Assembly: GCF_021018895.1 (NCBI RefSeq)
Contig: NC_079384.1
Location: 6,062,140 to 6,126,139, forward strand
DNA from: Seriola aureovittata
Taxonomy: Eukaryota; Chordata; Actinopteri; Carangiformes; Carangidae
Direction: 5' to 3'
DNA length: 64,000 nt
In this document: one piece after another, positions 46,501-64,000 of the stretch
Layout of the letters: every line of letters begins with the position of its first letter
Numbering within the stretch: position 1 is the first letter of the stretch
Program-made: the position numbers and the translations under genes
Notes under the pieces: model-generated
Told to the model about the DNA's origin: nothing
The model's database searches: none
What the model saw: only the letters and a program-made list of their open reading frames with translations

Positions 46501-47888
46501 TATCAAATATTACTACTTATTTTAAGTTTTATCATTTCACCAGCTCTTTCCCAAATGCCCCGTCCATTAATAAACTCTTAGACTGAGTTCTTTCCATACA
46601 GTATCCCACACCACCACAGGAAACTGTCCCTGTATAACAGCAATAATACCTGAAGTACAACTAGACAAACATATACAGTTGTTCTGGCGCCTGTTAAATG
46701 AAGTAGTGTAGATTTTCTAAAACAACAAGTAAAATATAATACCAGGTTTTTCTTAGTCATTTTTTATTCTATTAAAATGCATTATACTGATGATCTTTTA
46801 TAATTCATTAGGACCTCATTTAATTTTACTTTACATTTCACTTTTTCTTCTGCTGCTTCTTCTTGTGCTGTCATCGCTCTTAGTAAGTCTTCGTAATCAT
46901 TGCTCTCTGAATAATTTTTTTATTAGAAACAAAATTCAGTTTCCATAATGGCATGAAGCAAAAACACATTTCAGTTGTTGACTTGCTTGGAGTCCAATAT
47001 GCAGGGAAATGATTGCACTACTCACATTGTCCCCCGCCCTGTGGTATGAAAGGATGTGTTGAGAGGGAACAGGATATCCTGTGTATAGGGGGTCAGTCTG
47101 CAGGAGGATGTGGTTTAGGCCTGATGTTCCCATTAGTCTGGTCTTGATAACAACACCCAGCACTATCCATGATCCACGGTCAGGAACGGGAGCTTTTCCA
47201 TGAAAACATTAAACATTTAAAGGCTAATTTTATTTCCATGGCATGTCAGATACAAGAGGAGAAATATGTCGGAGATGGTGAGGAATGTTTTTAGGATTTT
47301 CTTCGGACCCAGAGTCTGTATTCATCACTGAAGGTCTGAAATGATGAATTACTTTTAATAATTTTAAATTTTACAAGCAGCTTAGTTGACTGGTGGAATG
47401 AGCAGGAATAAAACCTAGAGATGTATTTTTGTCAGGTCCAATATTGTTCTCCTATGTCTTTTTACGCATGTTATAGTAAAATACTGAACAGTTAAATGTA
47501 GATTGAGGTTTTAATTCAAAAGCAGCTTCTTTTTTTAATTTAATTTAATTTTCCTCCTGATTATAAGATGTTTCAGAGCTTCCCTGTGTTTCTCCTGCAC
47601 TCTTTGTGATATCAGTTACTTATTTAATTTTTTGCCATCATGTCAATTATGTTTTACACTCACTGGGTTTAAATTGCTCTGTTTAAATCCATAAAATGCA
47701 TAAAGTTCCTCTTTCTTCTGTGTCTGCTTGTGAGGCGCTAACTGCTCACTGGAGATAATTGCGGGAAAGAAAGAAAAAGGAGGGAGACAAAAGAATAAAT
47801 GAAAGTGTGGGAGGATTTCATTTAGCTTTTCTTTCCTTTGCAGTCAGTCTGGATGCAGAGTTGAGCAGACGCTGTCTCTGTTGGGCTT

Positions 47889-47928
<40 letters not shown>

Positions 47929-50900
47929 ACATAGCTCTCCTACCTAATATCACAGCACCCACCTGGCTTTGGGACATAGGAGGCCATCAGATGACTTCAT
48001 TTCTGTCTCAGTCTTCCAGTTTCTCTCTCTGTGATGCTTCAGTGGTTCATACAAGAACCCTGAACCTGATTGACGTCATATGAGAATCCCGGGGGGGGGG
48101 GGCTCTGCTGCCTTTGGGATGCTGCCCATCAGCCTGTTTCCATGTCAACAGGTTCCTCTGCCCCCGGTCACTGTGGGGAAGCAGAGAGACTCCTGGGAGG
48201 TCATCATGTCTTACAGCTAGAGTCATCACATGGACAAATTATGTCATATGCTGCTGTGAATTACAGTTTGTTATATGAAGCATGCAGCTACAGGTATGCT
48301 ATAAGATGCTTTTCATACTTTAATGTGCAGTAGACTGTAGCGTATTATTATGAGCCACTCTGTAATTTATCACTGGCTAAAATACCATCTGGAATGATGT
48401 GTTAGTTACTGTGGAGCCGGGCTAATGTCTCGTCTTTTACAACCTGTGAAATAATAAATTCAAAGCTCCTGAAAACTTGATTTTAAACCCCGAGTAACAC
48501 ATTAAAGACTAAAGACTTAATAAGCAACAATGAAACTTAAAGTTCAGAAAAATCCTCTGACTTTATTTATTAGGAGTCAAGAACTCAATCTAATCTGCTA
48601 CATCAGGTCTGTGTGGGTGTGGTTTGATCATAGCCCTGGCAACAGATTATCAGACTTTGATTGGTGCACAAAGTGTGTGACATCAGGTTTTTCCAACCCA
48701 CTTCAAACTAATACGAAAGGCACATACAAAAACAAAAATACAGAAATCTCATGAGTAATATAATAATAATTAAAAAAAAAAAGTTTATAGTTATTAATAC
48801 ACAGGTAAAACATGTTTTTGAATGTTGCCTTTCTGTCTTCAGATTATTGTTAGTGCAGCTTTAAACATTATTTTAAGATTCCAGGACATCTGTTGTTGTT
48901 GTTGTTGTTGTTGTTGTGACTTTTACATTTAAGACTAGGGTGCTTATTCAGACGCGAGACCAACATGCTAAATTGTCATAATGTGTAATGAAGTGCATGC
49001 CTGAAAGGAGCTATGAAGTTTTTTGTACAGGGGAAAACTCTAGTTTTTACTGCAACTGCACCAGTTGGGTACTTGTCCCAAATGATTCACATATCTGCTC
49101 TCTTTCAAGTCGGCTACCACAGGAATGTCAGCTGAGGCAGGCAGCGATCTGTTGAAAGCGGTATTGCTATAATCCAACAGGGATTCATGAGTAGCTCCAG
49201 TGGACAGGCCTCTGACAAGGTAACCATTGTGCTCAGGCTCAGATAAGCAGGCGCAAAGGAAACCGAGATTTCAGAGGACCCGTTTCTCTCAGTCTGCAGA
49301 ACAGAGTCTGATCCTGACAATGAAGTGTTGTCATGTTTCTGCCGGTGCTCAGCCAGAATCATTAGGTCCTATATAACACTGGTTAACCAATATATTCTGT
49401 ATTTTCCTTACACTTCGTGCGAGCTTGGTTTTCTTTACAATATGTGAACACAATTTATTTTTTGTTGATGCCACTCGGCTGTGATTAACTGTTCTCTAAC
49501 TATCGGTCTCCTCCCAGGCTCTCTGACTGTGGGTCTGGTCCGGCAGTGCCAGACCATCCACGGTCGAGACCGGATCTGCATCCCACCACAGCTGCCCCCA
49601 GAGTGGATCACCACGCTCCTCTTCATCATACTGGGCATCATCTCCCTCACCGTCACCTGCGGTCTACTGGTGATGTCACACTGGCGCCGCGAGGCCACCC
49701 GATACGCCCGGTGGATCGCTTTCACAGGGAGTAGGTGTTCACCGTCACCTTTCATCCTCTGTCATTATAACCAGCGGTCTCCATGATGCATTCACACACA
49801 TGCAGGAAATGTTTATTGACAAGCAGGATCGGATTCACAAGTTTCAATCGAGCAATATCACACGAGAGGGAGTGATGTGCTGAATATCAGCACGGCTGTG
49901 ATTAGGTCATAGGTACGAGCAACATCACTCCCTCTCGTGTGATCTCGCTTTTACACAACAGTTCTACGAGCGCCATATTAGTTAAATAAGCAACAGACAG
50001 ATTATGATTTGTTTGTTAATTTCAATTTGGCAACACCAACACAAATAGTTCCGCAACTGGACTGGTACTAGACTGTTGCTAAGCAGCACATACACTTTCC
50101 TGACCCGCACAGTGCACACTAGCTAGCTACTTTATCTACACGTTACCTCATGTGTGAGCTGAAGTATCCAGGCCTCTTCCCATGATCCTCTTCTGACGAC
50201 CATACGTCATTTAATTCAAATGTTATTTCTGGAAATATTTTCATCTTTGCAAAGTTTGTTGCAATCTAAGATAGATAACGACCGTTAATGTAACGCTGAT
50301 TAACGGTTGATAGAACACCCGTGAAGCGGAGTGATACATGGAGTTAAAAGTCCCAGCGCTCATGGAATTCCTCTCGTCCAATCAAATTACTTGGTCGGAA
50401 CTAACTGTTGTATAAATTTGAATATATAATAAATATAAATATAAATGCACCTCAATGTCCAGCAGTATCCGTCCACACTAAATATGGACATTTCTCTTTT
50501 CACAAATGACACTCAAGGATCGACGACAAGCTTAAGAGCAATAGCAGTCTTTTAAAGATCAAATTTTCTGCATTAGAAGACATTTTTAGCTGTAAAGCAC
50601 CACACCAAGGACAGAAAATAACAGCATCTTGAAGCAAAACTGCCCATTATTGTTTATAAAATGCCTGTGAAAGTGAGAAGCAGCTTAAAAATCTCTTGTG
50701 AAAGAAACAGCTCACCCCAGGATTCTGCATTTCTTTTCCTGGAGGCTTTTAGTCAGGTAGTTATGAACATCTTGACAAAGTGACTGCAGAGGAGCCATAA
50801 TTGATGGGGTGGTTTCTATTTTTAGGGAAAGGAGACAAAATTGCTCTGTATTAGAGAGGAGAGAGAAAGTAGGAGCTGGGCCTCACACAGCCCCAATACT

Positions 50901-51222
50901 CGGAAGAATATGAAGCTCGTTCGCTTTGGTTATTTCACCATTCATGCAGTACTTTTGTGACCACCCCCTGGTTGGCAGTAGCTGCCCTAGAGAGTATGTT
51001 AATGCTCTTTCTCTCTCCTGTTTCTCCTCCCTCACAGTGGTCCTGTTCTGTATGGCGGCTCTCATATTCCCAATCGGCTTCTACATCAGCGAGGTCGGTG
51101 GTCAGCCATATAAGCTGCCCAACAACACCGTGGTGGGCTCCTCCTACGTGCTCTTCGTTCTGTCCATATTCTTCACCATCGTGGGTCTGCTGTTTGCAGG
51201 GAAGGTGTGCTTACCTGGCTGA
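43506..51222 (+). CDS. mosmo: Modulator of Smoothened (MOSMO), four-TM protein
   Basis: Three coding exons: 43506-43611, 49518-49730 and 51038-51222, in frame to 167 residues, the known MOSMO length. The start MDKLTVISGCLFLAADIFAI is also the expected N-terminus. The claudin-like layout is TM1 at about 5-25, an extracellular loop with Cys46 and Cys56, TM2 at about 66-90, TM3 beginning after FTG near 108, and TM4 over the FVLSIFFTIVGLLFAG stretch. MOSMO works with MEGF8 and MGRN1 to remove Smoothened from the cell surface and so dampen Hedgehog signalling (established for mammals). It lies 1.4 kb downstream of uqcrc2 on the same strand, as in human. Intron 1 is 5.9 kb; intron 2 carries copy 2 of the 560-bp element. 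Confidence 0.95.
47892..47926. repeat. (TG)n microsatellite
   Basis: About 17 units in mosmo intron 1. Confidence 0.95.
48891..48917. repeat. (TTG)9 microsatellite
   Basis: Nine trinucleotide units in mosmo intron 1. Confidence 0.9.
49851..50415 (+). mobile_element. Dispersed ~560-bp element, copy 2
   Basis: Same orientation as copy 1 at 19431-19992 and collinear with it. Its head is a perfect 22-bp inverted repeat (49857-49878 against 49922-49943) around a 43-nt loop. Beyond it, acaacagtt near 49955-49963 is mirrored by aactgttgta at the 3' end, so the remaining ~465 bp may have its own short terminal inverted repeats. Lies wholly inside mosmo intron 2. No coding potential. Confidence 0.7.
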
Positions 51223-54200
51223 CATAACCCCCCTCCTCTTTTGTTTTTTTTGTTTGTTTTTGTACCTTTGGAGAAACACCACCACTGGAGACAAATTTCA
51301 TTAGAACGGACTTCTCCGCGGCAGTGCAGGAAGTATCGCTGAAGTACAACAAAACTGAGAGGCACCTGACTGTGTTTTTCCTCTTGGATGAATCGGCGCG
51401 ATGCTTGTAACTGGAGCTGGAATAGGTGCGACCCAGAGAAAGAGCAGGCGCAGAGAGCTCATCTTCATCCGTCCTGAACAATAAGCGAGAAGTGGTGAAC
51501 AGTCAGGGGAATATTAAAAAACTACCTGATGAGAACGGATTAAAACATCAGGACTTTTAAGGGAGCTCTGTGGTATTATCCGTCATCTTAAGAATCAATG
51601 ATGGGTGATGAATAAGCCCTGCTCTTCTCATCCCACCCACTGAGGTGTGCATATTGAGATGAGACTGATTAGTCAGGCCTGACACTGGCCAAAGTGCCAA
51701 ATATCAGCCAGTCACCTCCATTATGATGGAGGTTTCTCCCTGACCACAGCTACATGGAACAATCTGTAGTATATACGAGGATGTTTCATTTGGTTGGCAC
51801 AATTTATTTATTTGTTTAATTGTTCAGTTACGTCTTTTGTAAAGGTATCTTTTAATATGAGGCCTAAAGTTTCCCTGCCTGTTTGGTGGATCACCTTGCC
51901 TTAAAGATCTGTTAACCTTAAAACAATATTGTTGAGGTTGTCATGGGATCAAATATAAAATTCTGGACACGTGGAACTAGAATATAAAATGGGTTGTCAC
52001 AACGACTGGTGCTGCATCATTCTGAAACTTGTCGACTGAAGCTTCAGCAGTTAGGATCAGAGGTGAGCACCAGAGAAAGACTGACATCAGCAGGTCTCTG
52101 TTACAGCTTTGCTATTTTTAGTGATGTAGTGAATGTATTATTCACCTTTTTTGAGCGTTTCCTGTTGTTTAAACACTGTATCAAGAAATGACTGAATCTA
52201 TGACTAGTTTGTTTTCTACAGTCGGGACGTTGATGCCCACTTCAAAAGAACAGTCAGCCAGTCTGTGCCATTTTCTAGAAGCACTGTGATGTTCGTGAAT
52301 GAGCATGGAAGATCTCATCTCATTAAAAATGATGCATTAAAACACTGATTGTCTCACCAATTTATTTTAGCAATGCATTTGTCTTTGAAGCTCATAATGC
52401 TTTAATCATTTACTATGCAAAGAAGAGTGAGGATTCAGGAACTTTATTATAATTGTGCAAGCACAATGACATTGCAATTACGTCAAACTTAAATGGTGCA
52501 TTTCTATCTAAGACTCACACATATTTACAAAGAATAAATAAGACAGAGATGAGAGAGAAATAAAGAAATATCAGTGATAAACACAGAATCTAAGCAATAA
52601 AAGTACAAAATATAAGCAATATGAAGTGTAAGATACAATTAACAATAAAAATTAAATACAGCTAGATTGCATGTGAAGGCATTCAGCAGCAGAAATGCAG
52701 TACAAGGTGCAGTGTGACAGATATGGAGTGATGGTTTATAACAGAGGGTTTTGAGTCAGAAGGACAGACACAGAGAATCAAGAGTAAGAAGACAAAGACA
52801 GGGAGATATTTGTACTGTTTGATAACGACAAACTTTTCATTGTTGGAGCTAAAAAAAAAAGAAAAGAAAAGAAAAGTGCACAGGATGTTTAGGTTGCCAT
52901 AGGAACGTCTTGGATTCATATTGAGTGATGTGTGCTTGTGTTTTTATCGAAAGACGCAGCAAGCTGTGGGTGACAGCAGCAGGAATCCAGTCGTGTGTTT
53001 AAGCTCACGCCTTACTCTTCCCACTGCAGCTACTGAAAGTCAAGTATCCAAACTGCCTTTGAAGCAAATCTCTGTCACAAGTGCTTCTATTTTAAGCCCG
53101 GAAAATATGTTGGTCGAAGTTTATCTATGCTGCGCTTTTTCTTTTTTTTTTTTTCTCAAATATTTTCATGGCAACAAAGTAGGAGGAGAGAAAGATTTTA
53201 ATTCTGGTATCACAAAGTGAGTAGCTTCTCCCGTTCGACTTAAATAACCAACAGTGACTTAAACCAAAGATCACTAGTGACTGGCGTAGCTTTTCTAGCC
53301 TTTAACGCATGTGACGCTACTCAGCCAATCATTTCAATGTGAATCAGTGAGTTGAGATACACACAGACAAGGATATATGATACATATTTACATATCCTTG
53401 TCTCTCTGCTAATTTCCCTTAAATTAGTAAAGAACATATGATAATTATAGATGTTTGAACCTTCTGATTAAATGGATAAAGTAACTGGTGTGTGTCATAC
53501 TCAGAGTACTGAAGCAACATAGGAAACTGTTAGGACTTAGAGAATAAAGTGGCAGGATCAATGGCCTCAAAATACACACAAGTAAATTGCTGCAGTAGTG
53601 TAACATTTTTAAGCTGCCGTCACATGGAACAAACATTTCTTACACATTTTCAATAGAAAAAAACATGGAGCTAACGTGGCACAATGATATATACAACACT
53701 TTGTGCCGTTTTAACACTGTAAACATTCAAAGCGAAGAAATACACTCTACATCAAATTAATCTGCATGATTAAAAACACAGACACACTGTGCATGTGAAA
53801 TATAGTGAGAATAATAATGCATCTGTACACTTAATGTAACATGAAATGATGCTGAAATATAAGTTTGTCTGTTTAGTTTTGCACGGATTAAATTACTGGA
53901 GTGACGTCAGCATGGCTGTGGACAGTGAATACAGGGAACCACTTCACTTCTCAACACAAGAGGGCAGAATTGGCGTAATTCAACTCAAGAGCCTAAAACC
54001 TCACTCCTGTAGTTCACCTGAACGTCACTCTCCAGTCTGAAGCAGATTTAAGAACATTAAACTTCTAACACATGCTTTTAAAATGATCCAAATCATCTTA
54101 AATCCAACGTTTGTATTTTCTCGACGCCTTAATATTGTTTCGTACCTTGTTCTAAAGCAGAACCACATGGCAGCAACACACCTGACTGTTCTTTCTCCCT

Positions 54201-54269
54201 CGCTCATATACAGCTCAGTATAGTTCAGAGTCCGTCCTGAATGTGTGGGACCCTCTGTGAAGGCTTGTG
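51223..54269. other. mosmo 3' UTR and intergenic space to tmem235
   Basis: Convergent 3' ends. ATTAAA words near 52322 and 52336 and AATAAA near 52533 are possible mosmo signals; none stands out. Otherwise AT-rich, with no recognisable gene. Confidence 0.5.
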
Positions 54270-59963
<5,694 letters not shown>

Positions 59964-61251
59964 CCTGCACAGGAGAAGGTTTAATTCACGCATAACGGTG
60001 GTGGATTTAACTGTGGCGGTGGTCCGGTCTCTCCACAGTTTACGCGCTCATTGCTGGATGTGACAGAAATAACCCACAGCGAGCTCGTCTGTGCCAAAAC
60101 CGCCTTTGAGCTTTTCCCAAAGCTTTCCTGTCCAGGTAGTGCTTATGATCTATAGGATGGAGATGGAGATTTACTGGAGTCACGGAGCAGCACGAGGATG
60201 TCAACGGTCTGAGTGAAGAGAAGCAGCTTCTGTCTGGGAGGGACTTCAATTTATCCTGGAGGAGCGCGCGTCGACGCAACACATCACAGGGAATGTGAGG
60301 GGACAGAGTAACGATGGCAATTTACGTCCCTCATTTCTTACACTAGTGGGGAAGATAAGCTTATATTTACGTTTTGTGCATTTTATAACCAAAGTATGGA
60401 ACTTTCTCTAGTGTTTCCATTTTCGGACGTGGAGGCATTTCAGATGTGATCTTTGGGGCAGAGGGCGAACAGATTTCAGCCTCTCAAATTTAAATTCTTT
60501 TCACTTTTCCGCAGGCATAAAGGCGGTATCTGTCAAATATATATTTATTTTTATACTCCGATTACACAGAACTGCTGTAAACTGTCTTCATGAAGTAAAA
60601 CATGAGTCACAGCTCTGTGAGGCTTCTGCAGGGATGGTCCACAGTGGGTGCCACCCCGTTGCTTTCTTCGCCCAGCCCCAATCAGAAGGGCTTGGCCATG
60701 GCCAAACGGGTCCTCTAAGGACAATAAAAATCTTTGTTAGACCAAAGATGCAATTTTTTTCTCAAATGTATACATGATTATAATGAGGGGGCAAAAACTG
60801 GAAAAAGGCTATGCTGAGGTCAGTGACCTCTCGAGGTCACCAGAGGTCAAATATAAATTTCTTCCGTGCTTTAATGATAAAATGCAGTTAGTTTGCCTAT
60901 CTGCTCAACTATCTGAGCAAGAGGAGAACAAAGGCATGCTACTGGATATCATAGTCTTCTCTTGCCAGTATTTCAGACTCATCTTGACGTTACACCTCAG
61001 TACATTTTCAATCAGAGTACACACCTCCTAAAAAATGATCATACCATACAGGGTAACCAAAAGGAAAGTTTAATGAGTTAAAACCGACCACATGAAAACA
61101 GACAACATTAAAAAATGACAGATATATTGCAAAGACGACATAAAAGAATATGAAGGAAACATGGAAAGGAGTTCAGTGAGGAACCAGTCAGTCTCTTGCC
61201 AACTACAATTAATCTCTCACACCCATTTGATTCATCTGCAGACATTCAGCG
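59964..61251. other. Between tmem235 5' end and birc5 3' end
   Basis: 59990-60300 is CpG-containing and probably includes the tmem235 promoter and 5' UTR. The remainder up to about 61060 shows nothing recognisable. A minus-strand ATTAAA at 61069-61074, 178 nt after the birc5 stop, is a possible birc5 polyadenylation signal. Confidence 0.5.
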
Positions 61252-62910
61252 TCACTCTTCCCCCATTGCTGTCTTGATGATATCTGCTCTTCTCAGTTTG
61301 GCTGCCTCTTCAAACTTGGTGACGGCATCGTTACAGGATTTGTTCTGCAATCAGGAATAATGACATGGTGTCATTTTTTCACAGGAACTTACTGTCATTT
61401 TGTAGATGTTAATATTGCTGTGCAATTAGTTCACTTGCCTGACATGCTCACAGAGCAAAAAGATAAAAATATAACAGAAAAGACTAGAATAAATAATAAA
61501 ATGTGTAAACAGTTACATACTTCTATGTGACTTGTACAGTGGATTCACTACGTATTGTGTAAGTTAGTAATTTGAAAATTATGGAGTCTTCTGAAGAACA
61601 TACAATGATGGACTTGTGCCTCTCCTTCTGTAGTTTGAAGAATTCCTCCACTGTCAGCTCCTCTACTTTCTTCTTCAGGCTAATGAAGTGGCAGGATGAT
61701 GAATGAGATTTGTGCTCCTTTCTGGAAACAAAGACAAACACAGTGATGAAGAGGTAAACATGAATGGGGAGACAAATAGTTAATTGTGCACACAAACATA
61801 TTGTGGTAATATACATTGTACCATGTAAAATGGACATGAGAATGACTGCACTGGGAATATGGATGTGGAAAACACTGGTACAGAATATTTCAGCAAAGTT
61901 TCAGATGCCAACTGTGGCCCTGAGTTCTTCAATAAAGTTCTGCCTGCCATAGAGAAAACACTAAATAATACACACTATTATGTGAAGTTTAAGTGTCACA
62001 GTAATTCAAACAGTCTCATTTTAATGACCATGAATATAAAGCATATATTTACAGAGCTAAAATGAGCTCAGATAGTTGATGCCTGAAGTGCTGTTGTATC
62101 AGTCGCAAACATTGCAAAAATTATGTAACAGACAGAAGGTAAGTGGAAAATTTCACTTGAAGTGTGGAGCTTTGGTCACAAATGAACTCTCTCACGCCAA
62201 ATAAAATACACTTTTGGGTTATATGTGCTTGACAACATTTATAGCCTTGAAATTTTGAGCTGAGAGTCAACAGCTCTTAGTCTATTCTAATTCAGCAAAC
62301 TGGCATTTAAAGCTGTTTAAAACTGTACAGTGCTTTGATTATTGTGTCCACTAGTTGTATCACCACATATCCCACATGGGAAGATTTTAGTTAGCCAGCC
62401 AAAGAGGGGAAAATGAAACTTAAAAGAGGTATTTAGCTTTTTCAAAATGTGTTTCTGTGGATCACTTTGTTCACTGATTTCATACATTAAAGATCAGTTT
62501 ATTAGTCACATGGAGTAAAACCCAGGCAGAAAAAAACTTCTCAAGATTTCTGAAGTCTGAGAAAATGATCTGGATGATATTTCGGAGACTTCAAATTTGT
62601 AACACAAAGACTGTGTGTGTTAAAAACTGAGCATGGAGTTTAAAATATGCAGCTTAACAGTGACAGAGGCTCTGAAAAAAAAAATGCTATTGAGTTCATT
62701 ATGAGAAATTATGAGCCAGTGTTTTTACAGCTTGACTCATAAAAAATGTAATCTCCTGTCCTTTTATTTGCCTCGCTGAGACCTAATGTCGTTATCTTAC
62801 TCTGGATCATCCTCCGGCTCCCAGCCCTCCAGCTCTTTGAGGCAGAAGAAACACATGGCGATGTCTGGGCTGTTCTCTGAAGGGGTGTGAATGAAGCCAG
62901 CTTTGGCCAT
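61252..62910 (-). CDS. birc5: Survivin (BIRC5), exons 2-4; first exon outside the window
   Basis: Three minus-strand exons: 62801-62910, 61604-61721 and 61252-61344. The first two have the 110 and 118 bp lengths of human BIRC5 exons 2 and 3. They join in frame to 106 residues from [17 protein letters not shown] to the stop; the opening ATG is an internal Met here, since exon 2 begins at that codon after an acceptor. The second half of the BIR domain is present, with zinc ligands in CFFC, His of HKSH and Cys of SSSC, followed by [15 protein letters not shown] and the long C-terminal helix ending MGEE. Survivin is the chromosomal passenger complex subunit that binds INCENP, borealin and H3T3ph at centromeres and restrains apoptosis. 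The N-terminal BIR half, including the first 30-40 residues, lies beyond position 64000. The gene could be either teleost birc5 duplicate. Confidence 0.93.
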
Positions 62911-64000
62911 CTGGAGGAACAAGTGAACATTTGTTTAACATGAGATTTTTTGTTTCTGTCAATTGATTATAAAAGTTGACACACAGAAAAGTAATCAACA
63001 ACTTTACTGAACAATAAATCGTTCACAGTCAGTTCACAGAAAATTAATCGTTGACTATTTTGATACCAATCATTTTCCAAATAAAAACCCAAAATATTTT
63101 CTTCTTCCAGCTTTTCAAATGTGAGCAACTGCTACTGTTCTCCATTTTATGTCATTGTAAATTTGGTATGTTTGGGTTTAGAGACTGTTAGTCAGGCAAA
63201 ACAAGCGATATGAAAAAGTCACATCAGACCCTGGAAATCTCTGGCCTTTTTCACCATTTTCTTCAACTGTATAAACTAAATGGTTAATTGAGTAACTGAA
63301 AACATGACAGAGAAATCAGTGCAGCTGTAGTTATATTATAATGAAACTAAACTACCTAAACCAGTGGCACCTAGTTTAATCAAATCATGTGCCTGAACTC
63401 CAAGGTATACAGGTATTCATTCTTTTTTTTTTTTTTTTTTAAATCTGCAGATTTGACAACTGTGATAAAACCACACTGTAAAATAAATATTTTGTGATAT
63501 CTGTGAATTTTTGTTGACAAACTACTGTAAACTTAACAAATCTTGTGGCAAATAGGACTGTATTCGGCTGACTTTTACACAGTACCTAGAAATATCTCAG
63601 ATACAATATAAGAATTGAGGAAACCGTCAATATAGTGTATGATTGTGACATATTGTGTATGGTTTAAGGCTCCTGTCATCATCCACTACCTTATATTTCA
63701 CTGTTTTAACTTGCTATTTTTACTACGTGCACTTATAGCTGGAAACTTGATATAAAATCAGTCAAAACCACTCACAAGTAAACATCTATATATTGTTATT
63801 TTCCCAAATTTTCTACAGGATTCTGCTGCTGTTGTTATGTGTTTTAACAATATATAGCTATAGCACTTTGCTAGCTGACTTCAAACTACAGCAGCCTTGA
63901 AGCTAACCTAACTCACAACTTTAATCTAATCTTTATACTTCCGTGACAAAGCTACGATAAAATGCAAGAGCCAGCGTGTGTTGGCGATAAACCCACAGCA
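62911..64000 (-). other. birc5 intron 1, right edge
   Basis: No exon found. Contains a TTAATCGATTAA-type repeat at about 63010-63340 and a T-run near 63423-63440. Confidence 0.6.
63010..63340. repeat. TTAATCGATTAA-type fish repeat
   Basis: Contains aaattaatcgttgactattttgatac, aaacccaaaatattttcttcttccagc, tggttaattgagtaactg and gtgcagctgtag in the usual order of this family. It is the clearest copy in the window. Confidence 0.6.

Larger units (their letters stand above)
43612..49517 (+). other. mosmo intron 1
   Basis: 5.9 kb without recognisable genes on either strand. It holds a T-run near 43738-43756, a (TG)n at 47892-47926, a 12-base G run at 48091-48102 and a (TTG)n at 48891-48917. Confidence 0.7.

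Noticed and set aside
48091..48102. G12 run as a G-quadruplex
   Set aside because: A single G run inside a large intron with no neighbouring G tracts; could equally be a sequencing or simple-repeat feature.
62911..64000. birc5 exon 1 inside the window
   Set aside because: No minus-strand stretch encodes the expected N-terminal BIR half before an in-frame donor; it must lie to the right.

Overview
This window looks like teleost fish chromosomal DNA, most likely percomorph. The reasons are vertebrate split genes with GT-AG introns, compact introns in housekeeping genes, many (CA)n/(TG)n tracts, and several interspersed repeats familiar from fish genomes. Eight protein genes can be assembled exon by exon. 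Six are complete and keep frame across every junction; two run off the ends. Gene names come from recognising protein families, not from a database search.

Layout, left to right. At 1-14.0 kb is the 5' part of a cytohesin gene (cyth3-like, minus strand, three coding exons, a 12 kb first intron). At 14.0-24.2 kb is a gene-poor gap holding repeats. At 24.5-30.5 kb is rac1 (plus, six coding exons, 192 aa), which meets crym (minus, eight exons, 312 aa) tail to tail. At 35.0-36.4 kb is snu13 (minus, 128 aa), head to head with uqcrc2 at 37.5-42.1 kb (plus, 454 or 450 aa depending on which exon 2 is used). At 43.5-51.2 kb is mosmo (plus, three exons, 167 aa). At 54.3-60.0 kb is tmem235 (minus, four exons, 208 aa). 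At 61.3-62.9 kb are the last three exons of birc5/survivin (minus); its first exon lies past the right edge.

From general knowledge of human gene order, the window joins a CYTH3-RAC1 block, a CRYM-UQCRC2-MOSMO block, a TMEM235-BIRC5 pair and SNU13, which are on different human chromosomes. The genes do not form one pathway: they cover Arf/Rac signalling at membranes, thyroid-hormone binding/ketimine reduction, splicing and snoRNP assembly, respiratory complex III, Hedgehog-receptor modulation, a four-TM claudin-like protein, and mitosis/apoptosis control.

The most interesting observation is in uqcrc2. Two similar, phase-0/phase-0 candidate second exons lie only 35 nt apart, each encoding a version of the mitochondrial presequence cleavage region and the mature N-terminus. 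Other points are a roughly 560-bp dispersed element present twice with a hairpin head, a (TG)n tract abutting the tmem235 exon 3 acceptor, and near-overlapping 3' ends of rac1 and crym.
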